DNA of 64,000 nt from Crocodylus rhombifer (GCA_038503035.1 JAVSML010025532.1:62001-126000), one strand, 5' to 3'. Counted from the first letter of the stretch, positions 21,664 through 34,000 are shown. Notes: generated by a model from the letters alone, not told the origin. Translations and numbers: made by a program.

Positions 21664-23207
21664 TCCTCGTCTACCCTGCTTATTACTCTTCACTACATTT
21701 CCCTGGAGTCGAATGTTACAAGGCGAGGATGTGGTCTTCTGGTTATGGAAAGGGAGTGCCTTCTTCCAAAGAGGCAGTACAATGGCAACAGGCTCAGTCT
21801 GAAAAGAATAGAGCTGGAAGGACCTTTTTATTTGCAGTGGATGCACAAACCCCTTTATGATTTGAAAGACAGGACCAGATTCTTACACCCTTGGTCTTGG
21901 AGTTATACTTCATCCTGTAAGTAGTTGTATGGAGATGATGGTGAGTGAATACCCGACAACCTGGATACCTGACTATAATATTTTCCAGTCAATAAAATAC
22001 CTTCATTTCCCCTGAAAAAGAAAGTCTACGATTGGAGTGTGTCTCATCCACTGAAGCAACGTAACAGAAAGTAAGCAAAATCATTCTGCTAAACATGGCT
22101 TGAAATTCAGTCACGTTTCTTCCTAATTTTTTTTGCGGGGGTGCAAGTTTCTCCTTTTTTGTGGAGGTTTTCTGAAACACTGGTGCACCTTTTACACTGG
22201 AAAATACAGTATGTATCAACATCAATGTTTTCATAAATTAGTCTCCTCCTTTCAACTGCTCTGTTTCTACATTTCTATTGATGTTATTTTTGGACACTGG
22301 CACACACGTTTTCTCTTAAAACTTGTTTCCACTATAATTTATGGCCTTGTTTCTAGAGCAGGTTGAAGTTTCTTTGGAGTTTGGTAGAGAACAGGCTGAT
22401 TATCTGGTTGGAGCAGTTCCAGTGGTCATCTCCCTGAAACGTGATATTCTCACCAATCCACGAAGAATATGTTCATCAGCGGATGAATTATACACACGCT
22501 GCATGCACCGGTCCTTGCAGGCCGGTGTGTATTTTCATAGGACTAGCCCACTTCATTTTTCCCTCGAAGCTGTGCTTACAAGGGGTCACTAGAAATGGTG
22601 CATTTGAGAGACTTTATGCAGATCCTAAGGCCCCTATAACTACGACTCGTCTCATTCCTTTTATTGAAAAATTGGATTTTATCCCTCTATAAGGTAACCC
22701 AGATGTTCCTTTAAAAAATAAATAAACCAGAGGTGAACTTGGCTGTGATCTACTTTTGAGCAAGGTACTGAACTACCATTTGATTTATATGTATAAATAA
22801 AGCTCCATTTCCAGCCGCGTGTTTGTTCATATCAAGTGCTAAGAAGATGATAGCTACAGGACTGGCAAAACAATATCAAGTCAGGACAAACCAAAAATTA
22901 TTATTGTAAGGCTAAGATGCCACCTTTCTATGTCCAAGGTAGCTGACATTTTTTGTACAGACACCCTTGTGTCATTGGGAGTGGATCAACCTCTGGCGGG
23001 TATTCAATGTATTATGCGATATACACCTAAGAGACCCTAAATGATCACATTTCCAGTGCTGCTGCAATGCTATTAACCCTGCAGACCCTGTGAAATGCAG
23101 AGCCAGTACTTCCATTCTGTATGTGGATGCAAACCCCTCTGTGGCCATCTGCCTCTGGCAGCTTGGCGTTTGCTGGTTTGGGCCCATATAACACTATTCG
23201 CATTCAG
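21664..23207. other. Unassigned non-coding sequence
   Basis: No family recognised. An 83-codon frame at 22341-22592 (plus) lacks any motif, and another frame overlaps it. The stretch 21860-21930 may be an ancient L3-like relic. Confidence 0.4.
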
Positions 23208-23400
23208 GGCTCACGGTAGAGGTGATACCTTTTATCAGACCAACACGATTTTTGCAAAAGCTTTTGCTTGCAATTAAAGATATTTCTTTGCAAAAAGCAT
23301 GTTGGTCTAATGAATGATATCACCTCCACCGTGAGCCCAGATTGCTTTTTCCTCTGGACTGATACGGCTACAACCTGGAGACCCGACTATAAGCAGAATA
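23208..23400. mobile_element. Head-to-head pair of 'gttggtctaataaaagatat' repeats
   Basis: The left arm (ggctcacggtagaggtgata, then ttatcagaccaac) and right arm (gttggtctaatgaatgatat, then ccaccgtgagcc) are inverted copies about 45 bp long around a short spacer. The related words gatacggctacaacctgg follow at about 23361. No coding capacity. Confidence 0.7.
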
Positions 23401-23558
23401 CACCGCTATGCAGGCAGCCTTGCAAGGTACCACTGCAGGCCTTTCTAACTTTAGAAATCAGGCTTCAGTGGTGCCTCTCTGCCTTGTGCTTGCTGTCTGA
23501 CCACACTTCGATCTCAACTGTTGGGCTCCGTCTGCCTTAGACACCACCCAGGAAGGAA

Positions 23559-23900
23559 TAAGCTTTCAGGAGCAATCGCCCTTCCTCACGTATAGGGAGT
23601 CTCTGCTGGTCTGAGACTCCAAGGAATAAAAGAAACTAAAAGTGTGACGGGACGGCAGTGAGAATATCCCTGTTCTAGCTTTTGGTTTCCTAATTTCCAC
23701 CTACTTATATTGTCACCGACATCCTGTCACACTTTTAGCTTCTTTCATTCCTTGGAGTCTCAGACCAGCAGAGACTCCCTATGCCTGAAGAAGGGCGATT
23801 GCTCCCGAAAGCTTGCAAAGGACTTTTTTTCCAACTACTCAGTGGGTTTAATCAAAGGTATCACACCTACCCAAAGAACCTGGCCTCCGGGTATGAAAAG
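23559..23900. mobile_element. Palindromic repeat, ~93-bp arms, continuing into 'gttggtctaat' repeat
   Basis: Arms 23559-23651 and 23723-23815 are near-perfect inverted copies around a ~70-bp spacer. Each arm holds the hairpin word ggagtctc...gagactcc and the gaagaagggcgatt...cccgaaagctt core. The right arm then runs on as a plus-strand repeat to about 23885 (tttaatcaaaggtatcacac). Confidence 0.8.
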
Positions 23901-24139
23901 CACTGAGGGCAAATGCTAATTGTCTGAGGCACTGCAAGCTGCCTGTGAGTGCACAGGGCCCCAGACGATTAGCATTTACTCTGTGAGTACGTAGGGCCCT
24001 GCAAGCTGTCTGTGAGTACACAGAGTACAAGAGAGCTCCATGTAAGTCTCCAACTCTGGAGTTTCTTTGGCCCACAGTTTCCAGAGAGCTTGGCCTCTTG
24101 GATGTGTGTTGGGTGCTGAGCAATATTGAAAATCTAGGA
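23901..24139. repeat. Short degenerate direct repeats
   Basis: Words of the type 'tgcaagctgcctgtgagtgc', 'gcaagctgtctgtgagtac' and 'gattagcatttactctgtgag' recur two or three times, so the segment looks internally duplicated. No gene. Confidence 0.5.
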
Positions 24140-24285
24140 CAAGGGGCAGGTTCTCAAAGGTCTGTAGACGCTCCCTGTGCCTGAAGAAGGGTGTTCGTAC
24201 CCGAAAGCTTGGAAAGAAGAATTTTTCCAACTATTTTGGTTGGTCTAATCAAAGACATCAGATTTACCTGAAGAACGCTGTTTGC
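24140..24285 (+). mobile_element. 'gttggtctaataaaagatat' interspersed repeat
   Basis: Plus-strand copy: cctgaagaagggtgttcg, tacccgaaagcttgg, tttttccaactattttggtt, ggtctaatcaaagacatcag. It is close in order and wording to the copy at 48345-48500. Confidence 0.7.
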
Positions 24286-24465
24286 CTTTAGGCTCCTAAG
24301 GATGTAGGCAGACGCCTACTGGGTTTCTCAAAAGCACCTACGTACCTAAGCACCTTGGATTTCAGTGAGAGTTGGGGACCTTGCCTGCATAGGGACTTCT
24401 GAAAGTCCCACAAGATTCAACTTTATGAATCTAGATGCCTTTGAAAATCTGGCCCTTGGAGTCCA
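24286..24465. mobile_element. Ancient 'taggctcctaa...aaaatctggccc' repeat
   Basis: Words taggctcctaaggatg, ctcaaaagcacctacg, cctaagcacc and ctttgaaaatctggccc are characteristic of a widespread amniote palindromic repeat. Similar text lies at about 52430-52565 and 3505-3570. Confidence 0.55.
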
Positions 24466-25469
24466 AAATGGGCACCACTTCTGCTTGCTAAGTTTGACCG
24501 TCGGCACTGTTAATATTACGTAGTGGTAAAGCCAGGACGTGTCAATCCGGTGTGAACCCTTTCTTATGATTTAATTAGTCCTAGTGATCTCTCTGGGACA
24601 ATGCCTCATTTCGACATAGTTTCTGGTGCCTCTGAGTCATGCCATTACCGGAAGGATACACTCATTGTAGACCTTCCTTTATAGGGTAAGGGGGAGATTG
24701 CTTTACATGGGGTCTTTCATCTTCCCTAATATGCTCCATATTATCCTAGCTCTTTTCTTGATTTCTTCCATCTGGCCAAATCTTTGGTGTACCTCACCTG
24801 AAATATAAAACCTTTCAAAATAAGCCATTTCACTTTCCTCGTATGATCCAGTAATGGCGGATGTGACTGGAAGGTCAGAAGTCTGAGAGTCGCCGTGACC
24901 TCGCTCTCGGGCCTCAAGCTGGCAGTGGAACTAGAGACTTTGAACTTGGCATCCTGACAAATTGTTATTACCACATACCAGAAAAACAACTTACCCTTCA
25001 GTCTGCGAGAGGGTAAGGGGTGAAAGGCAGGGGGATGGAGTCGTTCAAAGAACAAAATTGTTCCACACAGCATGACACAGAGACAGAGAGATTTAACCCG
25101 AAAACACCAAGGCAAAAATCTTGACAGTTATCAACTCCTAAAACACGACAAAAAAATGTTCTTTATTGAATCCAAGCCAGTCCAGATGATGTGGACAGTA
25201 GATACCACTTGAGCTTTTATTTTAAAGGATGAGCTGCCAAGCTCAAATGCAAAAGGAATCTGGCCCAGGTATTTGTGCTGAATGATTACTATTACCTGTT
25301 ATGAATTTAGGAATAAAGCCAGGCTGAATGAAGTGTTTAGCAGAGGAATATGGGACTGGAAGGGACTTTGTGGTTCAGGCAGTCTAGTCCCCGACCATAG
25401 CAGGCATCTGTGTTGTGTCACCCCCTTCCCCAGCTCCATCTTAACAAATAAGTGTTAATGTAATTAACA
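24466..25469. other. Unassigned non-coding sequence
   Basis: No repeat or gene is recognised. A 124-codon frame on the minus strand (25115-24741) lacks domain signatures and codon-like constraint that I can see. Confidence 0.4.
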
Positions 25470-25806
25470 GTGAGAGAGGCTTTAATAGCAGCTTTCAACT
25501 CCCTGCAGGGGGGTTGCAAAGAGGATGGAGCTGGACTGTTCTCAGTGGGGACAGATGGCAGGACAAGGAGCAATGGGCTCAAGTTGCAGCAAGGGAAGTT
25601 GAGGTTGGATATTAGGAAAAACTCTCACTGGGGGGTAGTAAAGCACTGAAACAGGTTACCCAGAGAGGTGGTGGTTTCTATCCTTGGAGGTTTTTAAGGC
25701 CCAGCTGGACAAAGCCTTGACTGGGATGATGTAGTTGGGAATAGTCCTACTTTGAGACTGAATGTGACCTCCTGAGGTTCCTTCCACCCCTCATTGTCTA
25801 TGATTG
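25470..25806 (+). mobile_element. CR1 LINE 3' fragment
   Basis: Plus-strand CR1 end that can be read alongside 980-1318 base for base over long stretches (aactccctgcaggggggttg, gaggatggagctggactgtt, ctcagtggggacagatg). It ends at cctcattgtctatgattgg. It encodes only the broken C-terminal ORF2 tail. Confidence 0.9.
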
Positions 25807-25838
25807 GATGATTACCTGTGCTTTCATAGATTGTAAAG

Positions 25839-26133
25839 CAGTGATTCTCAGCCAGGGTTTTGTACCACCCTGGGGTGCCCTGAACTCCTTTTAAGGATGC
25901 CAGGCAATATTAGCACTGTTAAGTGTGCAGGCACCTACACAAGATTCACAAGATAAACCCAGGGATTTCAAAAAGCAAACGATATAAGCGTCAAAACCAT
26001 TGTGTCCTATTGTGGTCTCCCTCACCTTTGCAACACAAGAATCGCTCTATTATTTTTCCACAGGCAAAAAATGAGTGAAAAAGCTGGGATTTTCTGAGGG
26101 CAGCTTTGAGTTTAATGAAGCTGAGAGCCACTG
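25839..26133 (+). mobile_element. hAT (Charlie-like) MITE
   Basis: A 295-bp element with ends cagtgattctcagcc and its inverse ctgagagccactg. The flanks ttgtaaag and tacgaaag agree at 5 of 8 positions, possibly a worn 8-bp target duplication. No coding capacity. It lies just 3' of a CR1 fragment. Confidence 0.75.
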
Positions 26134-26325
26134 TACGAAAGTTGTCTGGTCTGATCTCTTCCCTAATATAGACCTCCTGTATCAAGCCCAGTAACTTGGA
26201 CTTGGCTAAAGTGGACCCACCAGGCAGGCTAGACCTGAAGACATCAAAAGATGGACAATCCAGAATTTCCCTGGGTGGTTTATGCCAGAGATTCTTCATC
26301 TCTGTGGTTAAGAAACTAGTGCCTT
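26134..26325. other. Short unassigned spacer
   Basis: Nothing recognised between the hAT-like element and the next CR1 tail. Confidence 0.4.
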
Positions 26326-26410
26326 ATTTTTCATTTCGTAGACATTGATTTCATAGACATTAGGGCTGGAAGGGACCTCACAAGATCATTGGGTCCAGCC
26401 CTCATTGCAG
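26326..26410 (-). mobile_element. CR1 LINE 3' tail
   Basis: Minus-strand CR1 end: two copies of the terminal tag (gtagacattgatttcatagacatt), then agggctggaagggacctcac, then ggtccagccc. Confidence 0.85.
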
Positions 26411-26530
26411 CCTCTCTCTTCCATCCGTTGCTGCTTGTTCTCCATTTCTCTGCTAGAATAAAGGGTCCGCTAGTCCCTCAGTTCAGGCCTGTATCCTTCA
26501 GGTGACTCAATTACATGCTAGAAATGCAGA

Positions 26531-27345
26531 ACTCTAGATCTCCTGGTTCAGAGATGATACCTTTTATTGGACCAACTACAGGCGTGTGTAGTTGAAATGG
26601 GGGTTTACTTTGCCCAAAATTGAAGTGGTGGGTTTTTAAAAAACACCTCTTACCTGCCTGTCCAGCGGCAGGGAAGGCAAGCTGTCAGTGGGTGTAACGG
26701 TCCCTGAGCTGCTGGGTGGCTGGTGTTTCCCTCCACGGCAGTGGCAGCCTCCCCCCTGCCAGGCAGCACCCACCCACAGGCACCCAGCTTGAGCAGTCTC
26801 AGGGGGCACCACTGCCACAGAGGGAAGGACTGGGTCCCTGCACAGCTCAGGCAGGCTCCCGGGAGAAAAAAAAAGACCAGGTTCACCACTTTTTTTTTTC
26901 TTTGGTGGATCCTGCCTTCCCGGGCTGCTGCCAGGCTGCCTGCACAGGCTGCCTGCAGAGCCCCTGTGTTGCATGGAGCCTGGTGCTTCACCACAGCTGC
27001 AGGGCAGCAAACTAAAACTCCTTAGAGGCGTTTTAGTTTGCTGTGCTCCAAAGTCATTTAAGGTGCATTACACCGCCAAATGTGCTGCAGCGGCGGGAAT
27101 GAATGCACAATACGCTGCCAACACATGCAAACACCAATGCCACTAAAGCAGTACAAAAGCATTTAACCTGCTTTAAAGTGCCGTACACACGTGCCCCTCA
27201 TTTTGTCTACACACGCTTAAGATATCAGAAAAAAAACCTTAGCTTTTTGCTATTTCTTAGTTGGTCTAATAAAAGATATCATTTCTGAACCAAGAGCTCT
27301 AACGATTTTCATTTCTTTTTGTCTCAGACCAACACAGATACCAGC
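26531..27345. mobile_element. Inverted 'gttggtctaataaaagatat' repeats flanking a MITE
   Basis: The left arm 26532-26578 and right arm 27258-27302 are inverted copies ~46 bp long (tagttggtccaataaaagg form against tagttggtctaataaaag). Between them sits a separate element, listed next. After the right arm, ctcagaccaacacagatacc (about 27326-27345) is the usual downstream part of the family. Confidence 0.7.
26582..27216. mobile_element. MITE with ~21-bp inverted ends
   Basis: A 635-bp element. The left end gcgtgtgtagttgaaatggg and the inverse of the right end gcgtgtgtagacaaaatgag match except at a few positions. The centre is GC-rich. A perfect 14-bp hairpin occurs at 27005-27018 and 27030-27043 (cagcaaactaaaac with gttttagtttgctg). 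No clear target duplication. No coding capacity. Confidence 0.7.
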
Positions 27346-29160
27346 TTCATCCCTCAGTTACCAGCTGCCATTTGGCAAATTACTTTACACCTTGAAGGCA
27401 AGAGAGGGTGTTAAGGAGCGATTCCTACAAAACAGAGGTGATTTTATCCATCTCTGTGGGAAGGGTTCCCTGCAAATGGTGGCAGCATGGATACAGATGT
27501 GGGGATGAGGTTTATAGCCAACATAATTCCCTAACCATGGAAATGCCTCATCCTGCGGCATCCCAGAGGCCCAGGGAAGATGTGGATGCTGTTATGTGCA
27601 CTGACTCAGACCCAATTTGTGCTTTAGTCCTCTTCTAGTACTGCAGAGATAGTGTTTGCTGGTAGCTCAGGTTACACATCTGCAAGAACATGAATACCCC
27701 TTCACACCCTAGGCTTTTGGATCACAAGGCACAGCACCGCTGTACTCAGTCATTTTCTCCCTTCTCAGAACAGGTGAGCATGGAAGGGAGAAAATTAAGT
27801 GGTGCTGACATCTTTCCTTCTTTCACCAGCCATGGGCTGGGACAAAGATGATGGGGTATGTTGCCCCTGGCAACAATAAGTTGATACCACCTGTAGCAAG
27901 GAGCGGAAGATGCCTCCTTGAGCTACAGATTCTTCCTACCGTGCCAGGGTGCCCCCACTTTGGCCTAGCTGAGCACAGCTCACAGCTCAGCAAAGCCAAT
28001 GGGAATCTTCCAGTTGATGCCAACGCCATCAGGTCTGTAGTGCACCCTTCTTCTGCAGCTACCCCAAGAGAGACTGTCAGTAAACTTCAAGGAAAGGGAT
28101 CCCTTTAAAAAACTGAAGGTGGCTAGAAAACTTCTGAAGGGATAAAGGTGAAGGAACAGCCTGTTCCTAACAGTGTGAACCTTTTTTGGTAAGATTGAAT
28201 GGAGGCAGATCGCGTGCAAAGCTGTTGATTTGCCGGTACTGTCCAGTTTACTTCCATTGGAGCCCTTAAGAGCAAGAATCCCATAGAAAAACCTGCACAC
28301 CTCGGATATATAAAGAAGGCAGAGGTCTGGCCAACACGTTATGGCGGGCCCCTTTTTTTACACTGCTGACATGAAAACAACAGGTGGTGCGAGGAGTTAT
28401 TTTGTCCTATGCATACCTCTTTGCTATGGCAGTCCCCTTGTTTGTAGCTGTGCCAAGACCAGACGCCCACAACCCTTTCAGCCTCTAGGCCTAAGAGACC
28501 CATGGATAAGGGAATATAGAGTTTTATGGAACCTAGCCCAAGTACTGCTTACTGCTGAAATGGCAGCGATGTGTATAAGGCGTGTGAAATAGCACTAACA
28601 AGGAGAGGAAGAGGGTTTAACCTTTGTTCCATAAGCCATAAATCATCAGGCAGAGACTGAAAAGTTATTAGGAGCTCAACAGCCATAAGTTGGAGGCATT
28701 CTGCAGAGCTGGAAATGCAGCCGCTGTGGAAGGAGTAAGTTTTCAGAGATCAAGAGAAGCACCAGAGCTCTCCTGCTGTTTAGAAAGGCAAGAAGAGAGC
28801 TTTCAAACTGACCTCAAAGCCTCTTTGGGCTCCCCGATGAGCCACCTCCTTCCCCCCTCCACCCTACCCCACAGAAGGCAACAAGGGGGTATAATTCATG
28901 CCTTCCTCCCTTGTGAAGGCAACCGGCATTGCTGGCTTTTCGGGAGGAGAGCAGCTTTGGCAGGGTTTCTGCTTATTGTCCCATGCAGGTTGGTAGAGAG
29001 CGGGTGAGCTCAAGCTGAGTTTCAAGTCTCCCCTGAGTCCCCTCCCTATCACAAAGGCATTAACCAACCCAGCTGGATCAGCACACAGGGGGACGTATTC
29101 TGAGCTAGGGAAAAGCTGATCAAGATTACTTCCCAGCCAGAGCAAAGAGGGAACTAGATT
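27346..29160. other. Unassigned non-coding sequence
   Basis: Ordinary mixed composition. Several overlapping frames of 60-106 codons on both strands have no recognisable domain. No repeat family recognised. Confidence 0.4.
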
Positions 29161-29875
29161 GTGACTCTATACATATGTCTGCACTAGGGTTTGAGGTTAA
29201 CCCTGAGGTCATGCTCAACCAGCCCAAAACATGTGTGCTGTCCTTGACCCCAGCTACATCACAGCACCACAGCCACCCACAGTGTGCTTCTTGGGTGTTA
29301 CACTAGGGCCAAGCACCTATGTTCCTTTTATAGAGCTATAGACACCTTTATAGTGCCACAGCAAGCTATTCAGCCCCTGTAGTACTGAACAGACCTATAG
29401 TGCTACAAAGAAATTCCTGTCTGAAAGAGGCACTTTTTTGTAGCAGATGTGCCATTTTTGTAGCACTACAAACTTCCTGAATATGTGGACATTGGGCTTG
29501 GACACACATTACAAAAAGCTAAAGATGTCTCTTAATGAAGTAGGGCCCTCCTAGGAATCTGTAGGTCTCCTTCATGCCTTCTTTCTACTTGCAGGCATGA
29601 GAGAGAGGAAAAGGCGTGCATCAAAATCAGAAGTCAGGAGCAAGGAGTTGTGGGATTGCCATGGGCCAGCTCCCTTGAGCTTGAGGCCTGCATGAGTGGG
29701 TAATTTCTAAACACACTGAAAAAAGCCACGGGACTGGCCTGTACCGTGAAGTCCAGCAGAGTTCCTGGGTTAGGTTGGACTGCCCCCTGGTAAGCTAGTG
29801 GGATGGTTAACAGTTGTGGGCTTATGGATAACCTTATGGTCGACCCTATCAGTGCAGACGTAGCTATACAGTCAC
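29161..29875. mobile_element. MITE with long inverted ends
   Basis: A 715-bp element. The left end (gtgactctatacatatgtct then gcact) and the inverse of the right end (gtgactgtatagctacgtct then gcact) align for about 26 bp. Inside are repeated 'tatagtgc' and 'gtagcactac' words (29340-29470). No transposase. The superfamily is undetermined because I see no clear target duplication. Confidence 0.7.
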
Positions 29876-30599
29876 AGGCCACATCCTCACCTGGAAGGGG
29901 TGTAGCTGTAATGACTTCAATAGGACTGTGCCAATTTATGCCAGCTGGGGATACAGCTCCCAGGGTGCTCCGATAAAGCGAGCTTCAGCCCACGAACGTT
30001 TGGGCTTCTCTCTCTCTCTGGTTAGTCCATAAGGTGCAAATCTACCCCTCCTTCCCAATTTGTTCCCAGGGCAACAGAACAGCAGCTCCTCCATGCTCAA
30101 AACTGGACTAAAACTGCACTTCAGCCCTCCAAAAGGATGAATCCCTACAAAAGCAGAAGTCTCTAGGAGAGGGCCCGATGCTTGTAGTCAAGGTTGAGCT
30201 CAGGAAGTAGAGAACTAGGGCTTTCCAGACTCAATTCTTGAGCCGGGATGAGGGGTTTTTCCCTAGAATCGGGCTGCCTTGTGAAACTGCAAGTCTTTAA
30301 ATTCCAGCCCCTGAACAGACAAAGGGCAGAAGAAAAAGAAAAGGAAGAAGGAAGAAGGTAAGTGGACATTTCAGAGATGTTTCTGCTCAGGCATGCTAAG
30401 TTCCTTGGTTCACAGGCACTATCAGGCTTATTATCCTAAGCAAGGGATGGAAGAGCATACTGGCTCTGTCCTGAGATCCCACAAGTCAGACGACTTGATC
30501 CAGTGGTTTCTTCTGGCATGAAAGCCCTCCTATTCATTTTTCACTGTGTGTGTGGTGTTTGCTGCAGACACTAGATGTGCCGTTACTGTAACATTGGCA
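29876..30599. other. Unassigned; ancient L3-like relic near 29900-29955
   Basis: The stretch aatgacttcaataggactgt, then tttatgccagctgggg, has the ancient L3-like wording. Nothing else is recognised. Confidence 0.4.
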
Positions 30600-31080
30600 G
30601 TCAGACCCAATGGTAAGAAGTGAATTTTGGAATATGAATCAGGAGTCAAGCCATGGTCCAGAGTCAGCTGGAGGCAGGACACAAGCCAGGATCAGAAGCC
30701 TGAGTTGCAACGCCAGGGGCCAAGTCAAGATCAGGAGCCAAAACCAGGGATACGGGAGGAAGGAAACCAGAAGCAGACTGTTTTGGCATAAAAACACCAG
30801 CCAGGACTTTGAAGCAAATCTGCTGAGCAGGTTGTAGATCACTGCCCCCAGGTGGGCATAAATAGGAGACCTGCAGCCCCTCTCACCCAGGGTAGGAGCA
30901 GCTTGATGCAGTCCAGCTGGCTCATCAGCTGATACAAGGCTGCCGGTTACAGCATCTAATAGTAGGGCCAGCAAGGCTTTAAGTGTCCATGGCTGAATCC
31001 TACTGTGTGCTGCAGAAAAGTGCACGCTAGAGAGAAAGAAAATCATGGTGGCATGGCAGGATCCTTCCTCCATCGCAGGG
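30600..31080 (+). other. Possible LTR-derived segment with TATA-like motif
   Basis: Short degenerate 'cagga(t)caggagcc'-type units (30640-30770) precede gggcataaataggagacc (about 30855-30872), a TATA-box-like sequence about 30-60 bp upstream of a ctcacccagggtaggagc stretch. This resembles a worn LTR promoter, but I see no paired LTR, primer binding site or coding domain. Low confidence. Confidence 0.25.
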
Positions 31081-34000
31081 ATCTAACTCAGCAATCCAGC
31101 GGGAGCAAGTTGTTGGGTATGTTCAGATCAGATCCTACATCCACGTCGCAGCCATGGGGATGTGGTCTGGCAACTGGCATGGGTGGCTGCCAGACCACAA
31201 GCTACTGCCTTCTGCACACCTTGCCAACGGGCACATGTTTGCAAAGAAGCAGTTGCGTTTATCCCATTTCCTGCCCACTCTAACCCAGCCTGACTTTTGC
31301 CACTAAGTCAGCTCTCGGAAATACCCTGCCCTTGGCACCAAGCTATTCTTCTCTGCAAGAGCATAGGTGCAAACAATGAGGCCAAATTCTCACCTCTAAA
31401 TGGAGATGGGAAGGGAGAGAAAATAATTATATGGGGAATTATTTTAGGTGGCTGCATATCTGTCCTGTGCAATCTTCTTGCAGAGACAGATTACCCCAGG
31501 GCGGGACTTTGGGCACTGAGCAACGTTTGCACATATGGTTTGCACTGGAAGAAATACACTGGTGAGGACTGCATTCCTAGCAGAGGCAAGGCCTCCCTCG
31601 CTTTTCTGTTCACTCACAAACATTTATTTAATTAGGATCATGTTCTGTTGGCAACACACTTGCACTGCAAACCTCCCTGCACATTTCACAGTGTGCTTTT
31701 ATTAGCCTGGAGGAACACGCATGTGAATAAATCCCCCCCTCTTTTTTTTTAAACTCAGAGCCCTACGGGTTTTCACCCCCAAGGAAGAGGTTCCTTGCGT
31801 TGGCACGCTCAGAGCTGTTAGTCTGGAGCCAGGTCTGTAGGTCAAGATTTACCAAAGGCAAACATGCTTACCAAGTAAATATAAATTAATTTAATTGGGC
31901 CCTATTATCACTTCTATTGGAGCCTGCAAGTATAATCTGGTGCTGAAGTAATTAATTGGGTGTGGAGGAGCTACTGTGCCAAAACTCACTTGCATGGGAT
32001 GAAACTTATAGACTTCTTGTCCTCGCGGTTACCTGCCGCCTCTTGGGCCTGGGACTTTACAGAGCCAGGCAAATCGCAGAGCGCTGTAGTCCAGTCTGAA
32101 ATAAATGCCAACATTTCTCAGGGTGGGACATGGCAGTTCGCTGCAGTATCAACAGAATAAAGGCTCATGCCCATCCATTAGGGCCTATTTTGTTTCTCCA
32201 AGGCAAATGCCTGAAGATGCCAAGAAGACACTTGGTTCTGGGGGTTTTCATGGCTTAATCAGGCCGGAGTTTAAGGCATTATTTCTTTCTTGAAGGAGGG
32301 TAGCCCAGTATTTAGAGCAGGAGGTTGGGGAGAACGGGAGACAATATGATGTTATGGGGAAGGGATGACCAGGGGATGGGGATACAGCATGAAGGAGCAG
32401 GAGTGCAAATGGATGAGGAGCTTGGGGGCAGCAAAAGGACCCCCCCATGGGGTAAACAGTAGCTGAGCATGACGGGGAGATATCTTGGAGATGCCTGAGA
32501 TCTGGTCTTCATTTTGCTGAAGTTTTATTGTCATGGCTTGAAAATACAAAGCACTTGCTTCTCCCACCCTCTTTTACTGGTTTCCTGGGAACGCCTCTGT
32601 GGAGATGCTATGTTTGCGGTGTCACTTATGGGACTCAATATTCCCACTCAGCCATATTCTGTTTGCTGCTTTTGGGTGAAATGCACCGTTGGCCTCAGTG
32701 AGCTGTCGAGGAGCTGCGGTCCCAGTGAGACGGCTGTTGTGGAAGGCGTGAGAGTTCACAGACCTAAGTGAAACGGGTGGTAACACCAGGCGCCGGTGCC
32801 TGTTCACACACGAGCCTAGCGCAGCAGTCAAGGATCACCTAGGTCACACAAAGGCGAGGCGATGAGTCCCAAAGCCGATGCCCCACTTTTTCTCAGGTGT
32901 GTCTGAGGAGAAAAAGCCATGGAGCCTGGTCTTATAAAAATAAGTGGTATCTTTAAAGAAATGAAGATGCGATGACTCTGTTGTATCTTCCATTATTTGT
33001 AGTACTGTATAGCCCTGAAGCCCCAATGTGCTATGTGTTGTACAAATATATAACCAGTAATCACCTTCCCAGCTCATGCTTTTCCTTCCTTTATCCAGAA
33101 TATAGTGTCTCTCCTGCTCCTTCTTAAGTGAATGGGAATTTAGCCATTAAAATCCCCAAGAAGAAGAAGTTGGCCTGGCTTAATAATCTTTTACAACCAG
33201 TTAATTACAGTGTGTTTTCTATAGCAGCTCTAGGCAACACAACGTGGGCTGGTTATAACTGGCATTGTAACATCAGTGACATCAGAATTTCTTAATGAAA
33301 TTGGGGCCCCATTAGGATCAATATTTTGCAAACACAACAGGAGATAGACCCTGTCTCAAAGACATTACGATGACAACAGAAAGGCAGATGGAAGAAGTAC
33401 TGTCATTACCAACAATGAGAATATTTTCATTAAAACCTTGAAAACAAGGGAAGAAGGGTGGGTTCAATGAAAATTTTCAGGGAAAAGAAAATCATTGTCA
33501 CTATTTTTTTTTTCAGAAAAAAAAAAGAGACCTAAAACACAAACATGTTAATAAAAATATTCTGCTTGCAATGAAAATGGTTTATAGAAAAAAAAAAATC
33601 ACTGTTTTTGGTTTGCAAAATCTTGCAGGGGTTTTTAGTTTCAAAGCAACAATATTTACTCAGACTAGTTTTTTAAACCTCTTGAATTGTTCAGTTTTCA
33701 TCTTTGCTTTCTCAGGCAGACACAGACATTTTGGAGTGGCAGTTTAAACCACAAGACCAGCCACATGGACCCATAAGGACCTGGCCATCAGGTGGTTTTT
33801 GCCACACAACCTGTAACAACCAGTGCCATTAAGTAGCCTTAGTGATAGCAAAGCCAGACCATGATAACTCATGCATTATTGTTAATAATGATCCTTCACT
33901 TGCATAATAGTACTTATTACACTGCTGAACTCCAGAGTATTTTGCAAACGGCACATCTGTTCTCAGCTGCTTTTCGTGGGACTGTGCGTATGAGTCGGAG

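Noticed and set aside
23901..24139. CRISPR-like spaced repeats
   Set aside because: The repeats are few, imperfect and unevenly spaced, and the genome is a vertebrate.
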